This document shows, one piece after another, positions 61,933 through 64,000 of a DNA stretch of 64,000 nt. A program made the translations under genes and the position numbers. The notes beneath the pieces are model-generated. The model was not told where the DNA came from and ran no database searches. It saw only the letters and a list, made by a program, of their open reading frames with translations. This DNA comes from Hydrogenimonas sp. (lineage in GTDB: Bacteria > Campylobacterota > Campylobacteria > Campylobacterales > Hydrogenimonadaceae): assembly GCA_003978765.1 (NCBI GenBank), contig QNYO01000007.1, positions 1 to 64,000 on the forward strand, given 5' to 3'. Every line of letters starts with the position of its first letter. Positions within the stretch are counted from its first letter, which is position 1.

Positions 61933-64000
61933 TTAAGAGGAGCTACTATCCGCTGTGGCATCTTCACGATGTTTACACTTAAGACACTCATAGACATCTT
62001 TTCCTCTAAAGGTACGTCTTGCCATTGGATAGTCACACTCAGGACACTTCTTTTTTGTCACCTCAAACTTTGAAACAAAGGTACACTTAGGGTAGTTACT
62101 GCACCCAAAAAATTTACCACGCCGTGAATTACGCTCAAGCAGATCTCCCCCACACTCTGGACACTTTACATCAAGTGTTTTTGGTTTCTCAAGAGGTTTG
62201 GTATTTTTACACTTTGGATAGGCACTACACGCTAAGAAAGAGCCTCTGCGTCCACTCTTAATCACCATGGGTGCACCACACTTTTCACACACTTCATCGG
62301 TTGTTTGTGGTGTTGGCTTCTCTTCTCCCTCTTTATTGATCGCCTCAGTATAACGACATTTTGGATAGTTACTACATGCAATAAAGTCACCAAAGCGACC
62401 ACTTCGCAAGAGCAGTTCACTCCCACACTCTGGACACTCTCGTCCAATGGGTTCTGCTTTTTTGAGACTTTTAATCTCCTTTTTCCCTTTCTCTACCTTT
62501 TCAATGAAGGGGGTATAGAAGTCAAGCAGAAGTTTCTGCCAATCGATCTTCTTCTCAGCCACTTCATCGAGCTTCTCCTCCATCTCAGCCGTAAAGTTTG
62601 AATCCACAATTTCAGGGAAATGTTTCTCTAAAATCTCAATCACGGTAAAAGCAATCGGAGTAGGAATGAGCTGACGCTTCTCAATCTTGAGATACTCCCG
62701 TGATACAAGGAGTGAAATGGTTGGTGCATAGGTACTTGGACGACCAATACCAAGCGACTCTAACTTTTTAATCAAACTTGCTTCGGTATAGCGTGGTGGT
62801 GGTTCGGTAAAGTGTTGATTGGCTGTCAACTTCTCCAAAGGTACTTCTTCACCCTCTTTCAGTTCAGGAAGCAGTTTATCTTTCTCATCATACCCCATCA
62901 CACGGTAGAAACCATCAAAGATGAGTTTGCGCCCTGTCGCTTTGAAAACTCCATCATCACTCGCAAAGAGAATCGTTTGAGACTCTAAAATGGCATCTGC
63001 CATCTGGCTCGCTAAAAAGCGGTTATAGATCAACTTATAGAGCTTCAACTCATCAGGAGAGAGATATTGGGCAGCAATCTCTGGCGTGAAGTCAAGGCGT
63101 GTTGGACGAATCGCTTCATGCGCTTCTTGGGCACCTTTACTTTTAGAGGTGTAAATTTTTGGTTTCGATGGAAGATAGTTTTCTCCATATCGTTTCAAAA
63201 TAGTCTCACGTGCCGCATCACGCGCCTCTTGCGCAATATTGAGACTATCAGTACGCATATAGGTAATAACCCCCATCTGCCCTTTGTCTGTATTGACACC
63301 TTCATAGAGCTTTTGGGCAATCATCATCGTCTTTTTAGGAGAGAAGCTTAGACGACCCGAAGCACTCTGTTGAAGCGTTGATGTCATGAAAGGGGGTGGT
63401 GTCGAACTTTTACGCTGCTTCTTTTCGATACTTTTGACATGGAAAGTTTCACCTTTGAGGGTTGCCTCAATCTCACGTGCCTCTTTCTCATTGCCAATCG
63501 TCATCTTCTCGATCTTCTGCCCTTTATACTCTATCAAGCCCGCTTCAATCTCAGGTCGAAAAATTGCATCAATGCTCCAATATTCAACCGGTTGAAAGGC
63601 TTGGATCTCCCGTTCACGATCAACAGCAATCTTGAGTGCCGCTGACTGTACACGTCCAGCACTCAGCCCCTTTTGAATTTTAGATGCTAATAATGGTGAG
63701 AGTTTATACCCCACAATACGGTCAAGCAGACGGCGTGCCTGCTGAGCATTAACCTGATCCATATTGATTTTACGGGGGTTTTCTAACGCATGTTGAATAG
63801 CACTTTTGGTAATTTCATGAAAGACAATCCGTGGCAGAGTTTCAGGATCTTTACCAATCGCTTTGGCAATATGATAACCAATCGCCTCTCCCTCACGATC
63901 CTCATCGGTTGCGATATAGATTTGATCACTCTTTTTGGCCAACTCTTTAATCTGTTTCACAATTGCACTATGGTCTCTATCGACACGATATTGTGGCTCA
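61933..64000 (-). CDS. topA: DNA topoisomerase I (5' end beyond window)
   Basis: YIATDEDREGEAIGYH, MGVITYMRTDS; four C-terminal Zn-finger motifs; frame open to the window edge (EPQYRVDRDHSAIVKQIKEL). Confidence 0.96.
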   Translation of the reverse strand, partial: EPQYRVDRDHSAIVKQIKELAKKSDQIYIATDEDREGEAIGYHIAKAIGKDPETLPRIVFHEITKSAIQHALENPRKINMDQVNAQQARRLLDRIVGYKLSPLLASKIQKGLSAGRVQSAALKIAVDREREIQAFQPVEYWSIDAIFRPEIEAGLIEYKGQKIEKMTIGNEKEAREIEATLKGETFHVKSIEKKQRKSSTPPPFMTSTLQQSASGRLSFSPKKTMMIAQKLYEGVNTDKGQMGVITYMRTDSLNIAQEARDAARETILKRYGENYLPSKPKIYTSKSKGAQEAHEAIRPTRLDFTPEIAAQYLSPDELKLYKLIYNRFLASQMADAILESQTILFASDDGVFKATGRKLIFDGFYRVMGYDEKDKLLPELKEGEEVPLEKLTANQHFTEPPPRYTEASLIKKLESLGIGRPSTYAPTISLLVSREYLKIEKRQLIPTPIAFTVIEILEKHFPEIVDSNFTAEMEEKLDEVAEKKIDWQKLLLDFYTPFIEKVEKGKKEIKSLKKAEPIGRECPECGSELLLRSGRFGDFIACSNYPKCRYTEAINKEGEEKPTPQTTDEVCEKCGAPMVIKSGRRGSFLACSAYPKCKNTKPLEKPKTLDVKCPECGGDLLERNSRRGKFFGCSNYPKCTFVSKFEVTKKKCPECDYPMARRTFRGKDVYECLKCKHREDATADSSSS

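Noticed and set aside
63960-64000. topA start at 63960
   Set aside because: The frame stays open to the window edge with typical TopA sequence; 63960 is an internal GTG, so the gene is truncated by the window.

Overview
This window is mostly core chromosome from a Campylobacterota (Epsilonproteobacteria) member. It looks Sulfurovum/Sulfurimonas-like; that assignment is inferred from gene content: cbb3 oxidase with DUF4006, CiaB, futalosine-pathway Mqn proteins, large NAD-GDH and dispersed flagellar genes. About 60 CDSs can be supported. The cbb3 operon (ccoNOQP-DUF4006-ccoG) is cut by the left edge and topA by the right edge. I saw no rRNA, tRNA, CRISPR array or intact transposase. The one clear accessory segment is an AT-rich island at about 39.08-42.30 kb, between asnB and a YeiH-family gene. 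On the minus strand it encodes: (i) a small protein that reads as one conserved-looking ORF only if a -1/+1 slip in an A5 tract is repaired, and that lacks an ATG behind a good promoter and Shine-Dalgarno; (ii) a complete Ser/Thr-kinase-like protein whose start overlaps the stop of (i); (iii) a caspase-like (C14) protein with SGHG and DTCAG motifs; (iv) a single-TM protein. The caspase/TM pair is bounded by perfect inverted GTTAGGTTA/TAACCTAAC, the R'-gene-R'' geometry of an integron-type cassette. I consider this island the best candidate for an undescribed (conflict/defence-like) system. Secondary leads are an OprC/NosA-type copper receptor (CxxxM + HxM) beside the cbb3 operon with a structured leader, four 11-bp phased repeats upstream of ccoN, and a structured repeat between moaD and moaE. 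All family calls come from reading motifs and recall; no searches were run.
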